A stretch of DNA of 64,000 nucleotides, from the NCBI GenBank assembly GCA_029204225.1, contig CM055096.1:72977349-73041348 (forward strand). The letters are read 5' to 3'. This DNA is from Diphasiastrum complanatum. Its lineage: Eukaryota > Streptophyta > Lycopodiopsida > Lycopodiales > Lycopodiaceae. Position numbers and translations under genes: made by a program. The notes beneath the pieces are model-generated. The model saw nothing but the letters and a program-made list of their open reading frames with translations. It did no database searches and was not told the DNA's origin. The first letter of the stretch is position 1. Each line of letters starts with the position of its first letter. Shown in pieces: positions 1-11,189 of this stretch.

Positions 1-373
1 GAGGGGCACGGCAGTGAGTAGGCTTGGGTCTATCACCAGAAACAATCCCGATGGGAGCTAGGGAATTAGCATTCACATGCACAGGGTGCAACTTATCATG
101 GTATTGGATGTAGAACCGGTTTTCCTTTGCATCCCACGTGGCAAAGGCTATGAGGATGAAGTCCATGTTAATAGTGGAGGTGAATAGCGGTGGGTAAATG
201 CCCATTGCTTGGAGAAGAAGACCAACTACTTGGAGCCATGGTGCGATCAGAGACTCTGAAGGCAGATCCCAGATCTGGGTATCGGCAAAGATTTCTCGTC
301 TAATGATCTGCTTGGGTCGGTCTTGTCAGAAAGGCTGGAAGGTTGATTGTCGGGGTTAGAAGAGGATTCCCAT
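1..373 (-). pseudogene. Unrecognised reading frame running off the left edge
   Basis: On the minus strand a frame is open for 108 codons from just after a TGA at 326-328 to the window edge. An ATG at 371-373 in the same frame is followed by a TAA at 356-358 and then that TGA, so the product would need two stops removed. The translated text looks like a real protein; short samples are IIRREIFADTQIWDLPSES and DFILIAFATWDAKENRFYI. I recognise no family. It lies about 1 kb downstream of the end of Gypsy copy 1 pol, in the same orientation. It could be an extra ORF of that element, the start of another element, or a captured host gene. Confidence 0.4.
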
Positions 374-383
374 GATGATGGAT

Positions 384-780
384 TTAGTTAGGGGCTAGGT
401 ATGATGTGGTAGTAACTGGAATGAGAAAAAGAGAAAAGGCTTTCAGAAAAAAAGAAAAAGACTTTAAAAATGGAAAAAAGGCTTCAAAAACTGAAAAGGC
501 TAGTTTTGAGTGAACGGAGATGGAAAAGGTGGTAAAAAGTGTGTAGCAGGTGGTTATGAAGGCTGATGAAAGCGTGTGTGAAGTTTGGTCGCAAACAAAG
601 AACAATGGAAATTCAATTAAAATTTTGGCTAGAGCTTCGTTGCGTGAAGTGCCAAATGACTCGAATGCCCCCCTTATATAGAGGAGAATTAGAGTGCATA
701 GTAGGAGAAGTGCACTTTCCACTGCTCAATTCCAGACCAAAAATTGTAGGGACCTTCTTCACATAGTTCTAAAACCCCAG
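384..780. other. Purine-rich low-complexity tract, no gene
   Basis: The plus strand at about 418-540 is an irregular run of AAAAGGCTT-like units. The open frames seen here are Phe/Leu-rich by-products of that composition. Nothing recognisable is encoded. Confidence 0.5.
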
Positions 781-1418
781 AGAAGTCTGCGAGAGTTCTT
801 GAGTTGATTTGACTACCTTGCAAACATTCTCTACAAGGATTCTGAAGGCTCTATGAGGGTTCAACTCTCTCAAGGAGGGAACTCTCGCACAACTTGTTCA
901 ATATTCTTGATTTTCAAGATCTGACCATGTAGGCAAGTCTTGATTCCATTTTTGCTGTCTATGAAGATCTTGATGCCCTGCAAAGGTTTCTTAGATTTTG
1001 CTTGTCTGAACTCTCGCAGAGGCACTTTTTTAACTTATTTTTCACAAGTGTTTCTCATAGAGATTTCTGTGAGTCCATCTAGGTCATGGAGGCTTCTGTG
1101 AGAGTTCTTATGAAGATCTAGTTGCTGATCCATTAGTTTAAGTGATTTTCACCTCTATTTTTGGTATTTTTTCTTAAGATCTTCAAACCAAATTTTCATT
1201 TTTTGAGGTTTAGTGGTACCTGATGGTGATCTGCTATCCTTTTGATCCTATTTAGATCTGGATCTTTCTCTATTTGTCTAGATCTTGCCAAATTCTGCCT
1301 GATCTGACTAGATCTCATTAGATCTGGCTTGATTTCGTTAGATCTGGCTGTGATGACTTGTATAAGACAGGATCTGTTCCATGTAAGCGCTATTTGTCAT
1401 CACCAAGTTGGATCTGCG
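781..1418 (-). repeat. 3' flank of Gypsy copy 1 with repeated GCGAGAGTT / AACTCTCGC motif
   Basis: Immediately after the pol stop, the minus strand holds no coding sequence. Instead it carries several imperfect copies of a ten-base motif, TGCGAGAGTT or its complement (near 788, 888, 1007 and 1096). A second cluster of AGATCT-containing units lies at about 1245-1375. The same motif is far more abundant in the 5' leader of Gypsy copy 2 (37500-38640), so this flank probably belongs to the same family. Confidence 0.45.
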
Positions 1419-2620
1419 TCACTGTGGTGGCCAGTACTTGTGCAGGTGGCTACAGTTGATGGGCATATCAAATGGTGTCCCATCTAGTTGTTCGAGGTTC
1501 ATGGCTCCATGGCTAGGATCTCTTTAATGCGGTACGGGCCTTCGCATGTGAACTTCAACCTTCCCTTGTTTGCCTTAGGTTTATACATGAGTACCAGATC
1601 CCTAGAATGAAGATCCTTCTTGTGTAACTGGCAATCATGTTGTGCCTTTCGTCGTGCTTTCTCGCTTGCTAGTGCATGCACAGCCAGTATGCGTGTCTCA
1701 CAAAGTTTGTGTAAGGCTTCATGGCATAGTTGTAGAAATTTGGATTCATCAAGGTGCTGTGTGTGTGTAAGACAACCCTCAATGATGGCACCAAAAACTC
1801 TGCTGGCATTACTACATCTTGACCATAAACCAGTTGGAATGGCGTTTGATCAGTGCTTCCCTTGTATGTTGTCCTGAATGCCCACGGCGCAGCCTGTAAC
1901 TTGTATTCCCAACGGCTAGCTTCAACTATTTTCGTGATAATGCTACATATGATTTTGTTGGATGATTCTGCCTGCCCATTACCTCGAGGATAATAAGGTG
2001 TGCTGAATTGATGGATCATGAAGAATTCCTCCAATAGGACCTTGATGGTCTCATTGACAAAATGACTTCCACGATTGTTGACTATCTCCACCGGGCATCC
2101 GAAGCACACAATGATGTTTTTGTATAGAAATTTGGCAGTGGCTCGTGCATCAGTGGTTCGCATTGTTCTGGCTTCTACCCATTTGGTGAGATAAATTCAT
2201 AGCCACGATGATATATCAGGCTTGTGAACTTCTTGCAGCTGGGTGGATAGGACCGATGTAGTCTAATCCCCACTTCTCGAATGGTGCTTGAGCTAGAACT
2301 GGACGTAATAGATCATAATTCAATCTTGTTGGTCTCCTAGCTCATTGGCACACATCACACTTTCTTAGCACACATCACACTTTCTTAGGTATTCTTCCGT
2401 GTCTTTATGAAGAATTGGCCACCAGCATCTTGATTGTAGGATCTTGCGAACAGTAATGCCAAATGCGAAGTGACCACCACCCATGCCTTCATGTGAAATG
2501 GAGATAATCAGGGTGGCCTCATGTGGAAGGATACATCTTCTAAGAATATTGTGCGATCCTCTTCATATAGTTGGCCAACAATCAACTGATAGGGTCTAGC
2601 TAGAATCAACTTCCGTTGTT
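1419..2620 (-). pseudogene. Gypsy copy 1 integrase (relic)
   Basis: Integrase joins retroelement cDNA to chromosomal DNA. From the N-terminus an HHCC zinc-binding region is visible (SHEGMGGGHFA then KCDVC, about 2340-2580). It is followed by the DDE core (1669-2163) and a C-terminal domain ending LDGTPFDMPINCSHLHKYW. The core keeps the glutamate region (GNGQAESSNK) but the second catalytic Asp is changed: VNNRGSHF here against VSDRGSHF in copy 2. The altered base (T at 2076) sits at a former CpG. The reading frame is broken between the zinc finger and the core. Confidence 0.8.
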
Positions 2621-2624
2621 CTGC

Positions 2625-3200
2625 CTCAGGTAAGGATTTGTCAGGTTGGTTCCACATTAGATATTCCACTATGTCTGTGGCCCATTCAGGTACTGTATCA
2701 ATGTAAATTAAGGCAGCATCCAGTAACTAACAATCAAGTTGGACTGCAGTCTCCTTCCCTTTGATTTGCAACACATGATCTGCCATATAATGTTGTTTGC
2801 CCTTGCGAACAGTGCATTATCTGAAAATCAAACTCCAATAATAGAAGCAATGTCGAAACTTCTTGACCACATAAATCATAGCTAGTGCTTCCCGCTCTGT
2901 GGTCGAATAGTTCATTTCTGAGTCACTGAGCTATCAGCTGGCAAATCGAATTGGAAAGTTCTTCTTGCATTCTCCTGGCTGGGTCAAGACTGCTCCCACT
3001 ACATACTTTGATGCATCAGTATGCACTATGGTCCAATTGGGTGGTCGTAATATTGGCGCTGAGACCAATGCATCTTTAAACTTTTGGAAAGCTTGTAAGG
3101 CTTCTTCCATCCAAAGTGGTTCCGTTGTGAGCTTGTAAATTGGCCTTGCTAATTCTGTAAAATCTAGAATGAAGATCCAATAGTAATTACCATGACCCAT
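2625..3200 (-). pseudogene. Gypsy copy 1 RNase H (relic, internally deleted)
   Basis: RNase H removes the RNA strand during reverse transcription. The start is visible as WTIVHTDASKYVVGAVLTQP with the first catalytic Asp (TDAS) at about 2990-3040. By comparison with copy 2, about 100 bp is missing near 2850, removing the DHQPLLYL-like segment. The reading frame is interrupted, so no active enzyme is possible. Confidence 0.75.
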
Positions 3201-3965
3201 GAAGACCGTGAATCATCCCTAGTGGTGGCAGATCAACAATGACCCTTATCTTTGATAGATCGGTGGCGCTTCTATGTCTTGATACTACGTGGCCCAATGT
3301 TAGGCCATGTGTCACCCAAAATTGATACTTTTTGAGTTCAAGGTGATCTAGTATTTGCGACATTGCTTCAACACTTTCTCCAAGTTAGATAGGTGTTATG
3401 AGTTTGGCCCGGGCATGCACAAATCATCCAAGAAGATCTCCAAAAACTTCTGCAAATACTCTTTGAATGTTGATTGCATAACACGTTGAAAAGTGCTTGG
3501 GACAATACAAAGTCCAAACGGCATTACCTTATAGACATAAGTTTTCCATTCAGTGGTGAACGTTGCCTTGTGCTGATCTTCCGGTACTTAATTGTAGCTG
3601 CTAAAACCGTTCAAAAAACTGTAGGCTTCTGCTCCTGCTACTCTATCCAGAACACCGTGAATGGTAAGGAAAAATGATCTTTCTTTGTAATCGCATTCAA
3701 CGCCTTGAAGTTCACACAAATTTGCATTTTGTCATTCTTCTTGGGTACTATGACTATCGACGATACCTAATTTGTATGCTCGATTTCATAGATGAATTCG
3801 GAGTCGAGCAATTTTTGCAACTCCTGTTTGATCAGCTCTATGTAGTTAGGATTGCAGCAGTAGTAACGGCTCACCTTGGGGACTGCTCCAACCACCAAGG
3901 GTATGGTATGCTAGACTACGGTTGGTGGTATACCCTTCAGATCTTTATATGTCCATGCAAACTAG
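3200..3965 (-). pseudogene. Gypsy copy 1 reverse transcriptase (relic)
   Basis: Aligned by eye with copy 2, this stretch carries the RT palm domain broken over several frames. The catalytic box reads FLDD (codons at 3423-3434) with both aspartates preserved as GAT GAT. Upstream, remnants of the PKKNGK and LNAVTKKDH motifs can be followed near 3700-3760. Frameshifts and stops separate the pieces, so it is dead, although the active-site residues themselves survive. Confidence 0.7.
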
Positions 3966-5038
3966 TCCTTATATTCCACCAGCAAAGCACGTAGCCTCTT
4001 GAATTGAGTGGGTGTCAATTGTTCTCTCACATGAACAATCTTGTCTTCTTCGCCTGGCTCAGTTAAGTTCATAGGTTGTGTCCACGCAGGTCCTTCAAAG
4101 ACTTGTTTTGCTGATTCCTGATTTTGATCAGGTTCTCTTTGTGCTTGCAACATCATGATTACCACGTCATCTAAGGTGTAGTTCTTGAAGGTTTCTAGCA
4201 TCTCGTGAACTAGTGTTCGACGGGCTTCCTCCTTCATCATGTTAATCTTAGCCCGACTTGTAATCTTTGCACTTCTAGTCATCCATGATGATGACGCTGT
4301 ATCTGGTTCCAGCTGGATTGATTTCAAGGAGTCCAACGCCTTTTTTTTTTTTTTTTTGTCAACGTAGTTGGATATGTCCTTGTTATCTTTCTTGAGAACT
4401 GGTTGGATATTTTCTTTGTGGTTACGAATATCAATATCCACCGGAGCTATTGCCTCTTCTGGTAGATCGCTCCATCGGATCACCTGACTGTAAGTGACAC
4501 TGTTTCATCTGGTTCTTCTTAGTCATAGGTGCCTTGGGTGGATCTACCTTGAAAACCTTATCCATTGGTGATTTATATGGTGGTTGAGCCGGTACTCTTC
4601 TCATTCCATATCGACTGGGTCCACATGTCACAGGACCTATTCATCAGTCAGCCCAACCTCCTTGTTGTAGGTAAATGCATGTTGCCAAGGGACTAGATCA
4701 TCATCAACAGGGTTTGCAATAGTGTTTGTTGATAGCCATGCTATGTTGGTCATGTTCACCCCAAGCATAATCAATGTGTCCAGGGAGTATCCCTTGGGTG
4801 AAGATGTGCTAGGTTCTGGATCCGAATCAGGATAACATGCATGCCTAGCCATACAGTCAACTATTGCTAATGTGTACGTCCATCGCACAATATCTGTTTG
4901 AGAATCATAATGACCTCCCTTGGCTTGCCTTTGGCAATGAATTGTGTGATCAGTGGTGGACGATCCGTTATTAGCCTTGGGTGTAATTGGTTTCATCGCC
5001 CATTTCTTTTGCTTGTAACGCTTTCTCTGCCTGTGCAT
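3962..5038 (-). pseudogene. Gypsy copy 1 linker between gag/protease and RT
   Basis: Three overlapping open stretches (3962-4483, 4431-4631, 4637-5038) match the equivalent region of copy 2 (33914-34977), for example MIRWSDLPEEAI and PVDDDLVPWQHA. This acidic linker lies between protease and RT in this family and has no catalytic motif I can name. A run of T bases at about 4341-4357 encodes a lysine run and is a likely slippage site. Copy 2 has protease sequence just beyond TADHTI; here about 600 bp is missing. Confidence 0.65.
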
Positions 5039-5039
5039 C

Positions 5040-5695
5040 CTATATCTAATGGCAGATCTTCTGATATTGTCTCCCTTCTTCCCTCATGTTAGATATGGTC
5101 CTACAGTTGAGGGTTGATCATTTTTCAATGATACTAAGGATGGTGCCACTCCCTTCCATTTCTGGGCTTGCGTAACTGCTAGCATCAGAACATGGGGAAT
5201 TGAAGTCTTTAGTGGCATCCACCATGGAGCTATTGTCGATTGTACTATGATCAAGTTCAAGGGTGCACTTGCTCCAGGTCTCAATGGGAAATTCTTGTAG
5301 CAATGCCCGTATCCGCATTATTGGAAAAAGGGTGTAAACATGCCCTTGTGAGGAAATTCTACAATTTTGTGCCCCTCGCTGCATCCATAGCAGCCATAGA
5401 TCCTACCACCTTGACGTTGAGGTTGAGCGGCATAGGTCGCATAATATTTGTTGATGGCCTAATCTACATAGGGTTCGTCCAGACCGTACCACTGCTGCTG
5501 CTGCTGCTCACGTTGGGGTGGCATTTCTTGTTCCGTTGCTGTCGAATTCACATGAGCCACTTGGTTGTTAGCTGGCCCTAGTGGTGCAGGTAAAGCCATG
5601 TGCTGCTGATTTATTTACGCTCCAAACCACGGTGCCACATTTGGTGCCCCCTGATGGTATGGATAAGAGGTTTGATATTGATTCCTCTTTTTGAA
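5040..5695 (-). pseudogene. Gypsy copy 1 gag, C-terminal part (relic)
   Basis: Matches the 3' half of copy 2 gag: a Met-Ala-Leu-Pro start-like segment, a Gln-rich stretch (5490-5520, plus-strand GCT repeats) and the remains of two zinc knuckles. The first knuckle reads YGCYGCSEGHKI and has lost its last cysteine; the second is destroyed by a frameshift. Gag normally packages the element RNA in cytoplasmic particles; this copy cannot. Confidence 0.7.
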
Positions 5696-8000
5696 CTAAT
5701 GTGATCAACAACAAAGTGAAAAGAACGTGGCTTGGATTATCATGTTCGTAGATCATGTCAAAAGCTTTAAATTTTTTATCGAATATATACAACACTATAT
5801 TGAAGTATGTGATTTTGTACTTCAATAATCAAATTTTCACATAGAAGTTCCCACATATCTATGACATCTATTTGTTGATAACACATATTAGGTTCTTCTT
5901 AGATTTTAAAACTTATGTATATAGAGATCATGCCAAAGATGAGATTTATCAGTTCAATGCATATGATGTGATCATGAGCAAATATTCGTATCTTTGAAAA
6001 ATGAGTATATATTGGTTATAGATATAAAACATAAAAATTTTAAAGAGAAAATTATTTGAATGCTTGAAAATTTGAAGTGTAAACCATTTTTTTTTCTCTC
6101 TCAAAGCAATTACTTGGACTATTAGCTAATAACCAAAATTACATAAAATCAAAGCCCTAGAAGAAAATAGAAATGTAAGTCTGCAAATTAAAGCATAATC
6201 CAACTAAACACTAGATAAAATGAAATTGTGTCTAGTTGGTGAGAGAAAAGAATCTTTTGCACTTACTAGGTCTTTGAGTTGATCTCATAAGTACATCCAC
6301 TCTTGTGGCATTGAATATTGAGTCCTCCTTAACTTCTTGTTTAGCCATACTTTTCACAATATAATGATCTAGGTTCCATACCCTTTGAGTATAGCAATCT
6401 ACAAAGTCGATGTTGTTTCATAGCAACATGCAAAGAAAAGGGGTTGAATTTTGTGGGTGAAACATCTTTTCCATGGCTTGGGTGACATCAAAACACTAAC
6501 ATTCTGACATTTATTTTAGAGTTTGTAGCTCGAAAAGAAAGAGAATCTTAAATAACTCCAAGTGCAAAGATTTTATATTTGGCAAGCTTTCTTGACATGA
6601 TTCTTTTGAATATTTTCTTCTAATTTTTTTTGACTAGTCAAGAAAAAACTATTTGTTTGTTAAACCTAGTGATAAGTGATGTCAAGATCTTTGGCAACCT
6701 TGTAGAGGCTTTCTATAGATGATCCGTTTTAAATTTGTTGACCACTTTGAAAGTTCATTTGTCTAGGTTATTTTTATGATGGTTAATGGGTCTTTTAAGG
6801 TCATCGTGGTTCATGATGTAGGTAAAGAGTCTTACTTTTCTTTTTGTGAAGTGAGTGTCTACTAAACTCTTGTTATCTATTCAAAAAAAAAATTGTGCTT
6901 CTAATTGGTTATGCACTTTTTTGCAAATCTCTTGTCCATTATTTTCTCTATATTTTACCATTGTGATAATTACCAAATGGCCTTGAAAAGGTTGATAAGC
7001 TTGTAGCAATTTCATTCTTATAAGTCTCTCATTTTTTGATGTATGCTTGTTAAGGATTTGAAGACGCTGCAACGGACCTTTTGGATAGAAAGTAATAATT
7101 GGATGTCAAATCTCATTGAAAGTGATGTGAGGAGGGACACTTGCTAAGAATACCTAATAGGACAATTGATTCAAAAGAAAAAAGGTTGACCATGACTAAG
7201 ATGTTCTTCTAAAGAGGAGGGTGCGAGAGGAGATGGTGAGACCAAAGAGGCGAAGCCTACCTAATTTGGTAGGGGTAAACTTGGAGAGAAATCTACTAAT
7301 GATCTAATCTAATTTACTCATTGTAGGTGAGAGACTCTCCTAGGAAAAAAATGGACGTATTAAATGGGAAGGCCATGATGGAGACATCTCATTCCTAATT
7401 CCATGGTCTAGTTTGAGGGTGGGTTATGAAATAATGACATCAAGTTGATCTGAAGTAATTTAGCACTAATCTAGAACACTCACAAAATATATCTCGAGAG
7501 AATAATATCTCAGAGAAGGATCCACAATTATGAAGGTTGCTAATCATCTATCACATCTACAGCCACAACTATACATCAACAAGAACTCTTGAGGTAGCCA
7601 CACTCTAACAATCAATTGAATAATTGCAAGTACGAGTGAAGTAAAGTAAGACTAAGTCTTTAAGTGTCCTGAAGGGAGTATCTAGGTAGGTACCCTATTC
7701 ACATGGGCCTCTTGGGCTTCCACTCAAGCTAAGCTAACTAACTAGAAATGAGTAATAAAGAAATAGTCTACAATACATAATGGTCCAATTAGTCAAAAGT
7801 GCATGTGAAGTTTCTTGCAATTGATATGTCAATAATGTCAAGGAATACACATGTGGATTTATAGAGTAGTTAGCCCCCAAAACATATTGATTATTTGTTT
7901 ACTTCATAGTGTCAATGAAAAATTACAAAAAGATGTAGAAATGTGGCACTTAGAATAATAAATGGACCAATTTTGAAGTAGTTGACAATCCATTAACATG
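5696..8000. other. AT-rich intergenic DNA
   Basis: No coding domain, RNA gene or clear repeat family was recognised. A, T homopolymers and isolated short ORFs only. Confidence 0.5.
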
Positions 8001-8001
8001 T

Positions 8002-8175
8002 CTTTTGGTGGACTAAATCAAATTGCCAACTTGATAGAGAGCTACGTTGAGCATCTTGACTTGTCTAATTTGCAAGCACTATACATTCTATATTGTGAAA
8101 TGTTTGACGAATTCAAAGATGTCTTAGAACACGTATTGCAAGATATAGATTCAAAGCTGACTAGCATGAAGTAGA
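8002..8175 (+). pseudogene. Possible leucine-rich-repeat scrap
   Basis: A 58-codon open frame from an ATG ends at a TAG near 8175. Its text includes NQIANLIESYVEHLDLSNLQ followed by ALYILYCEMFDEF, which resembles the Leu-spaced tail of plant NBS-LRR proteins. The resemblance is only by pattern and no NB-ARC motif is nearby, so this may be chance. Confidence 0.2.
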
Positions 8176-8626
8176 TAGATGGTACAATTGATCATTTTTA
8201 TAACTTTTTTGGGTGTGATTGATGATTTTTGTTATCAATGTTTAATATGAAAATTGACTTGCATTTTATCTATTTGCAAAACTTTTAACTTTATGATGAC
8301 ATGTAATCCAAGATCGTTCCTTTTAAAAGTATTATTTTTTTTTAATGATGTATATGCATGTTTGCTTCTATATTAAAAGTGTGATATGAATCTGAACATA
8401 TTACAATTGATAGGTGTATGCAAAAATACATCATGGCCATAAATAGGTAGGGTGCAACATGCTTGTTAAGTGTTGGCAATGAAGTACAAATCTAATTTTA
8501 GATATCATAGCCATTATGGCTCTACAATAGAACCTGTTTGGTAAGATGTGGTCTTGGATGGGATTGATAGTTGGATATCATATCCAGCTTGAAGTACACA
8601 TCCAAAGTCACATTCCTTCTTGCTTG

Positions 8627-9079
8627 CTACAAGAATACCATCTTTGACCTTCCAATGGAACTCATCCAACATTGATCAAAAGAATCAACACAAAATACAA
8701 GACCAGACATGTTACCTTCAAGGCTAATCATGCCTCCATCAAAGAAAACCAGATCACCACCGTCCTTGGGAATGTCATCACTAACATCATTGGAGCTATT
8801 GATTGGATTACAAAAACTATTGGTTGTCACTCTATCCCTCATAAAGCATTCACTTGCGCAATGAACAAATTCACCATAATACAAACATTGAACTTGAGAA
8901 TTGGTCATGTTACCTTCATGTAAGGAAGTAAAACCTTCCATGATGAGCATGTAACTTTGCTTGCTTCCCCTCTTGGCTTTGCTCTTTCTCTTTCTTTTCA
9001 TGAAAAAGATTTCTTCATTGCCTTTAAATTTGATGGGTTGATGCTTCCCCCTTGCTTGCATGTTGGCATGGAAAACCAT
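8627..9079 (-). pseudogene. Copia gag/protease fragment (relic)
   Basis: An open frame of 150 codons with a Lys/Arg-rich stretch (KRKRKSKAKRG) followed by a degenerate zinc knuckle, CLYYGEFVHCASEC. The spacing C-x2-C-x4-H-x4-C is kept but the second cysteine is tyrosine. A basic segment followed by a knuckle is the usual end of Copia Gag, and the acidic tail would correspond to the start of protease. No further Copia domains follow on this strand. Confidence 0.45.
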
Positions 9080-9467
9080 TGCTCACCAAGTCAGTATTCA
9101 TTTCTTGTGAAAATGTAAGATCCAAAAGTGAATGTAGATCTAGGCCAAGTATAGTTGCATCAATAGATGTTAGGCAATTTCTACACTAGTTTGATCACAA
9201 TCACTTACCAAAATGAAATAGAATCAAACCCTAATCAGCACATGTTTAGATCTAATACAAAACCTTTGTAAATAGATTGTACTACATCAAAAAAGCTTTG
9301 AAGAATCATCAAAATAGACATCTATCAATCATACATGACAATATTTACACAAAATGTAGAAGAGAACCATAGGTGACATGATAGTATTGCTCCATAATCT
9401 TTCACAAATGGAAATGTACTTTCTCCACATCCTACCATATGTGAAGACTCTCTCTTCTCTATAGAGT

Positions 9468-9580
9468 CATTTATAGATGAAACCAACGGGGTTGGCTCAG
9501 TTGGTTGGCTTGGCATCCAAAGTTTCTTTGGTCCCAGGTTCGAGCCTCCCCTTGGAAGCCAAGAAGCATTTATAGATGAA
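9468..9580 (+). mobile_element. tRNA-derived SINE with 14-bp target-site duplication
   Basis: The 85-bp body (9482-9566) has an RNA polymerase III A box, TGGCTCAGTTGG at 9493-9504, and a B box, GGTTCGAGCC at 9537-9546, spaced as in a tRNA gene. The body is flanked by exact direct repeats CATTTATAGATGAA at 9468-9481 and 9567-9580, as expected for target-primed insertion. The acceptor stem and T stem do not pair well, so this is not a working tRNA. A diverged second copy lies at 58133-58203. I did not match it to a named SINE family. Confidence 0.65.
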
Positions 9581-9620
9581 TGTGAAGACTCTCTCTTCTC
9601 TATAGATGAATGTGAAGACT

Positions 9621-9662
9621 CTTAATTGAAGCCAAAACTTACAAGTTTTGGCTTCAATTAAG
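9621..9662. repeat. Perfect palindrome, 20-bp arms and 2-nt loop
   Basis: Arms 9621-9640 and 9643-9662 are exact reverse complements (outer end CTTAATTGAA, inner end GCCAAAACTT), separated by AC. A single-arm version appears near 11637-11655 in the related repeat copy. It could form a stable cruciform or hairpin RNA. Confidence 0.85.
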
Positions 9663-10097
9663 CAAAATAGCCAAATACTAATTGACAATAACTCCTTAAG
9701 TATGTGTCTTTTCTCTAAGAATCTATAAACATAGAATACTATCTCTCTTGTAACTAGCTAATTAGCGAGTAAAATTTGATGAATCTTGATCAACACATGG
9801 TCTACCTCAATAGATTGAAAATAATATCTGAAAATGAGTGAAAACACCATTTCTTAGGAGCTCCAATCAAGAACTAAAAGAGCTTGAAAATCTGTATGCA
9901 AAATAGTTGACAATTTTAATGCTCATCCCTAAAGGGAGCCTATCTCATCCATAGGTGATCAATGATCAACCAAATATAGAATTTTTCACTTAAGAAAATA
10001 GAAATTTTTTATAAAATTTAAGAAAAATTACTTCTTCAAGAGGAACTTATCTCATCCATGTGAGAAATATGTCAAAATATAGCTTGATTAGGCAAAT

Positions 10098-10345
10098 TTT
10101 ATGTACATAATGTCAATCCACACATGTGAAAACTATTTCCATGTGTGAAGCATAGGCATAGGTTAGTTTTTACATAATACCAAGATCCATTAAGGCAAAT
10201 AGTCAAGGTTTTCAAGTTAGAATGCATTTTCCTAGATTCTAGCTTTTTCCAAGAAGTGCAATTTGATTGGATGGACATAGATTTGTATGAGACATTAGAA
10301 GGAGCCAAAGGACAAGTGAATGTACTATCTCACATGTGTGAAACA
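10098..10345. promoter_or_regulatory. CACAYGTGTG-type motif cluster
   Basis: CACACATGTG at 10119-10128, a partial copy at about 10139 and CACATGTGTG at 10331-10340. These are the two products expected from CpG decay of CACACGTGTG, a palindrome containing the G-box core CACGTG that plant bHLH and bZIP factors bind. Function here is unproven. Confidence 0.4.
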
Positions 10346-10702
10346 GGACAGGTCAATTCAAGCTTTAAGCTTTTTGTATATATTCCAATTTGAAACTCAT
10401 TAGAACAATTTGAAGAGATCTTGAGGATTTTGCATCAAGTGTGTGTCTCTCTCTCTTTACATGCATTTTGGTGAATATTATTGTTAGTACTTTTCTCTTT
10501 GGTCTCTGTCCATACAGGAGGCCGTGGGTCACATAGTGTGAATCCTATTTGATCGGTAACACTTTGCTTTCTATTGCTCTTGCTTATAGATCTAATTGTG
10601 TCATTTCTAGGTGCTAGTTTTGATGGAGATAAAGATATTGATGCAACCAATCACTCTTTTGGATTGAATCTACTTATGGTTCTGATTTACCTTTATTTCA
10701 CA

Positions 10703-10718
10703 TGGTATGAGAGCCAAG
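10703..10718 (+). other. Primer-binding-site-like sequence (initiator tRNA-Met)
   Basis: TGGTATGAGAGCCAAG differs by one base from the usual plant Copia primer site TGGTATCAGAGCC and follows an LTR-like end (..TTCACA). It suggests the internal start of a small or gutted element between the two LTR-like repeats. No gag follows. Confidence 0.4.
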
Positions 10719-11189
10719 TACAAGAGGATGAGTGTTTGATTAAGATTTGAGTCCAAAAATAACAAGCTTTGAGCTTTTTGAGCTAGTTTTGGAGGGGTGA
10801 GCTTCCAAATTTGGTAGCATTGTAAATTTGGGACCAATCATTGGTTTTGAGTCTTACTTTTCTTCCCCACGTGTGGAACTATGTAGAACCATAGAAGCGG
10901 CCATTTATTTGAAATCTCCAAATTAGCATATTGTGAGATTTTGATGAGATTTTTTCCACATTGTGTAGAAAAATCGATAGGGGTTTCAAATCTATGGGTA
11001 GATTTAAAATTGGATCATCAAATCTAATGTTTTGATCTAAGTTTTAGGTTTGATCATAAATGAAAACATGGAGTCTAGATGCTAGTTTTAATAGAGATTA
11101 ATCTCTCCAATAAATACAAAGTTTGTAATGATTCATCACATCAAAAATGCTTTCTCTCTACTCTTGGACTTAAAATGTCTTAAAAATAT

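Larger units (their letters stand above)
1419..5695 (-). mobile_element. Ty3/Gypsy family A, copy 1 (truncated, no LTRs)
   Basis: Reading from right to left the order is gag (part), linker, reverse transcriptase, RNase H, integrase, which is Ty3/Gypsy order. Homology with copy 2 (31513-39487) starts abruptly near 5695 inside gag, so the 5' LTR, leader and first half of gag are missing. About 600 bp matching the protease of copy 2 is absent near 5005, and roughly 100 bp is missing inside RNase H near 2850. The pol reading frame ends at a TGA at 1419-1421. Multiple frameshifts and stops make it non-coding. Confidence 0.85.
9205..9720. repeat. LTR-like repeat, copy a (contains a SINE)
   Basis: About 270 bp here (9205-9480) matches 11200-11490 in the same orientation at roughly three bases in four. 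Shared landmarks include AATAGAATCAAA, GAAGAGAACCA and CCACATCCTACC. Similarity resumes after the SINE (TTTTGGCTTCAATTA against TTTTGGCCTCAATTA). The spacing of about 2 kb with a primer-site-like sequence between the copies fits a small, very old LTR element, but ends were not resolved. Confidence 0.4.

Noticed and set aside
384-722. 112-codon Phe/Leu-rich ORF on the minus strand (membrane protein?)
   Set aside because: Arises from a purine-rich repeat on the other strand; no conserved motif.
4341-4357. Poly-T as an RNA polymerase III terminator
   Set aside because: It lies inside the Gypsy linker and encodes lysines on the coding strand.
9482-9566. Functional tRNA gene (A and B boxes present)
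   Set aside because: Acceptor and T stems do not pair, and exact target-site duplications flank it; better read as a SINE.
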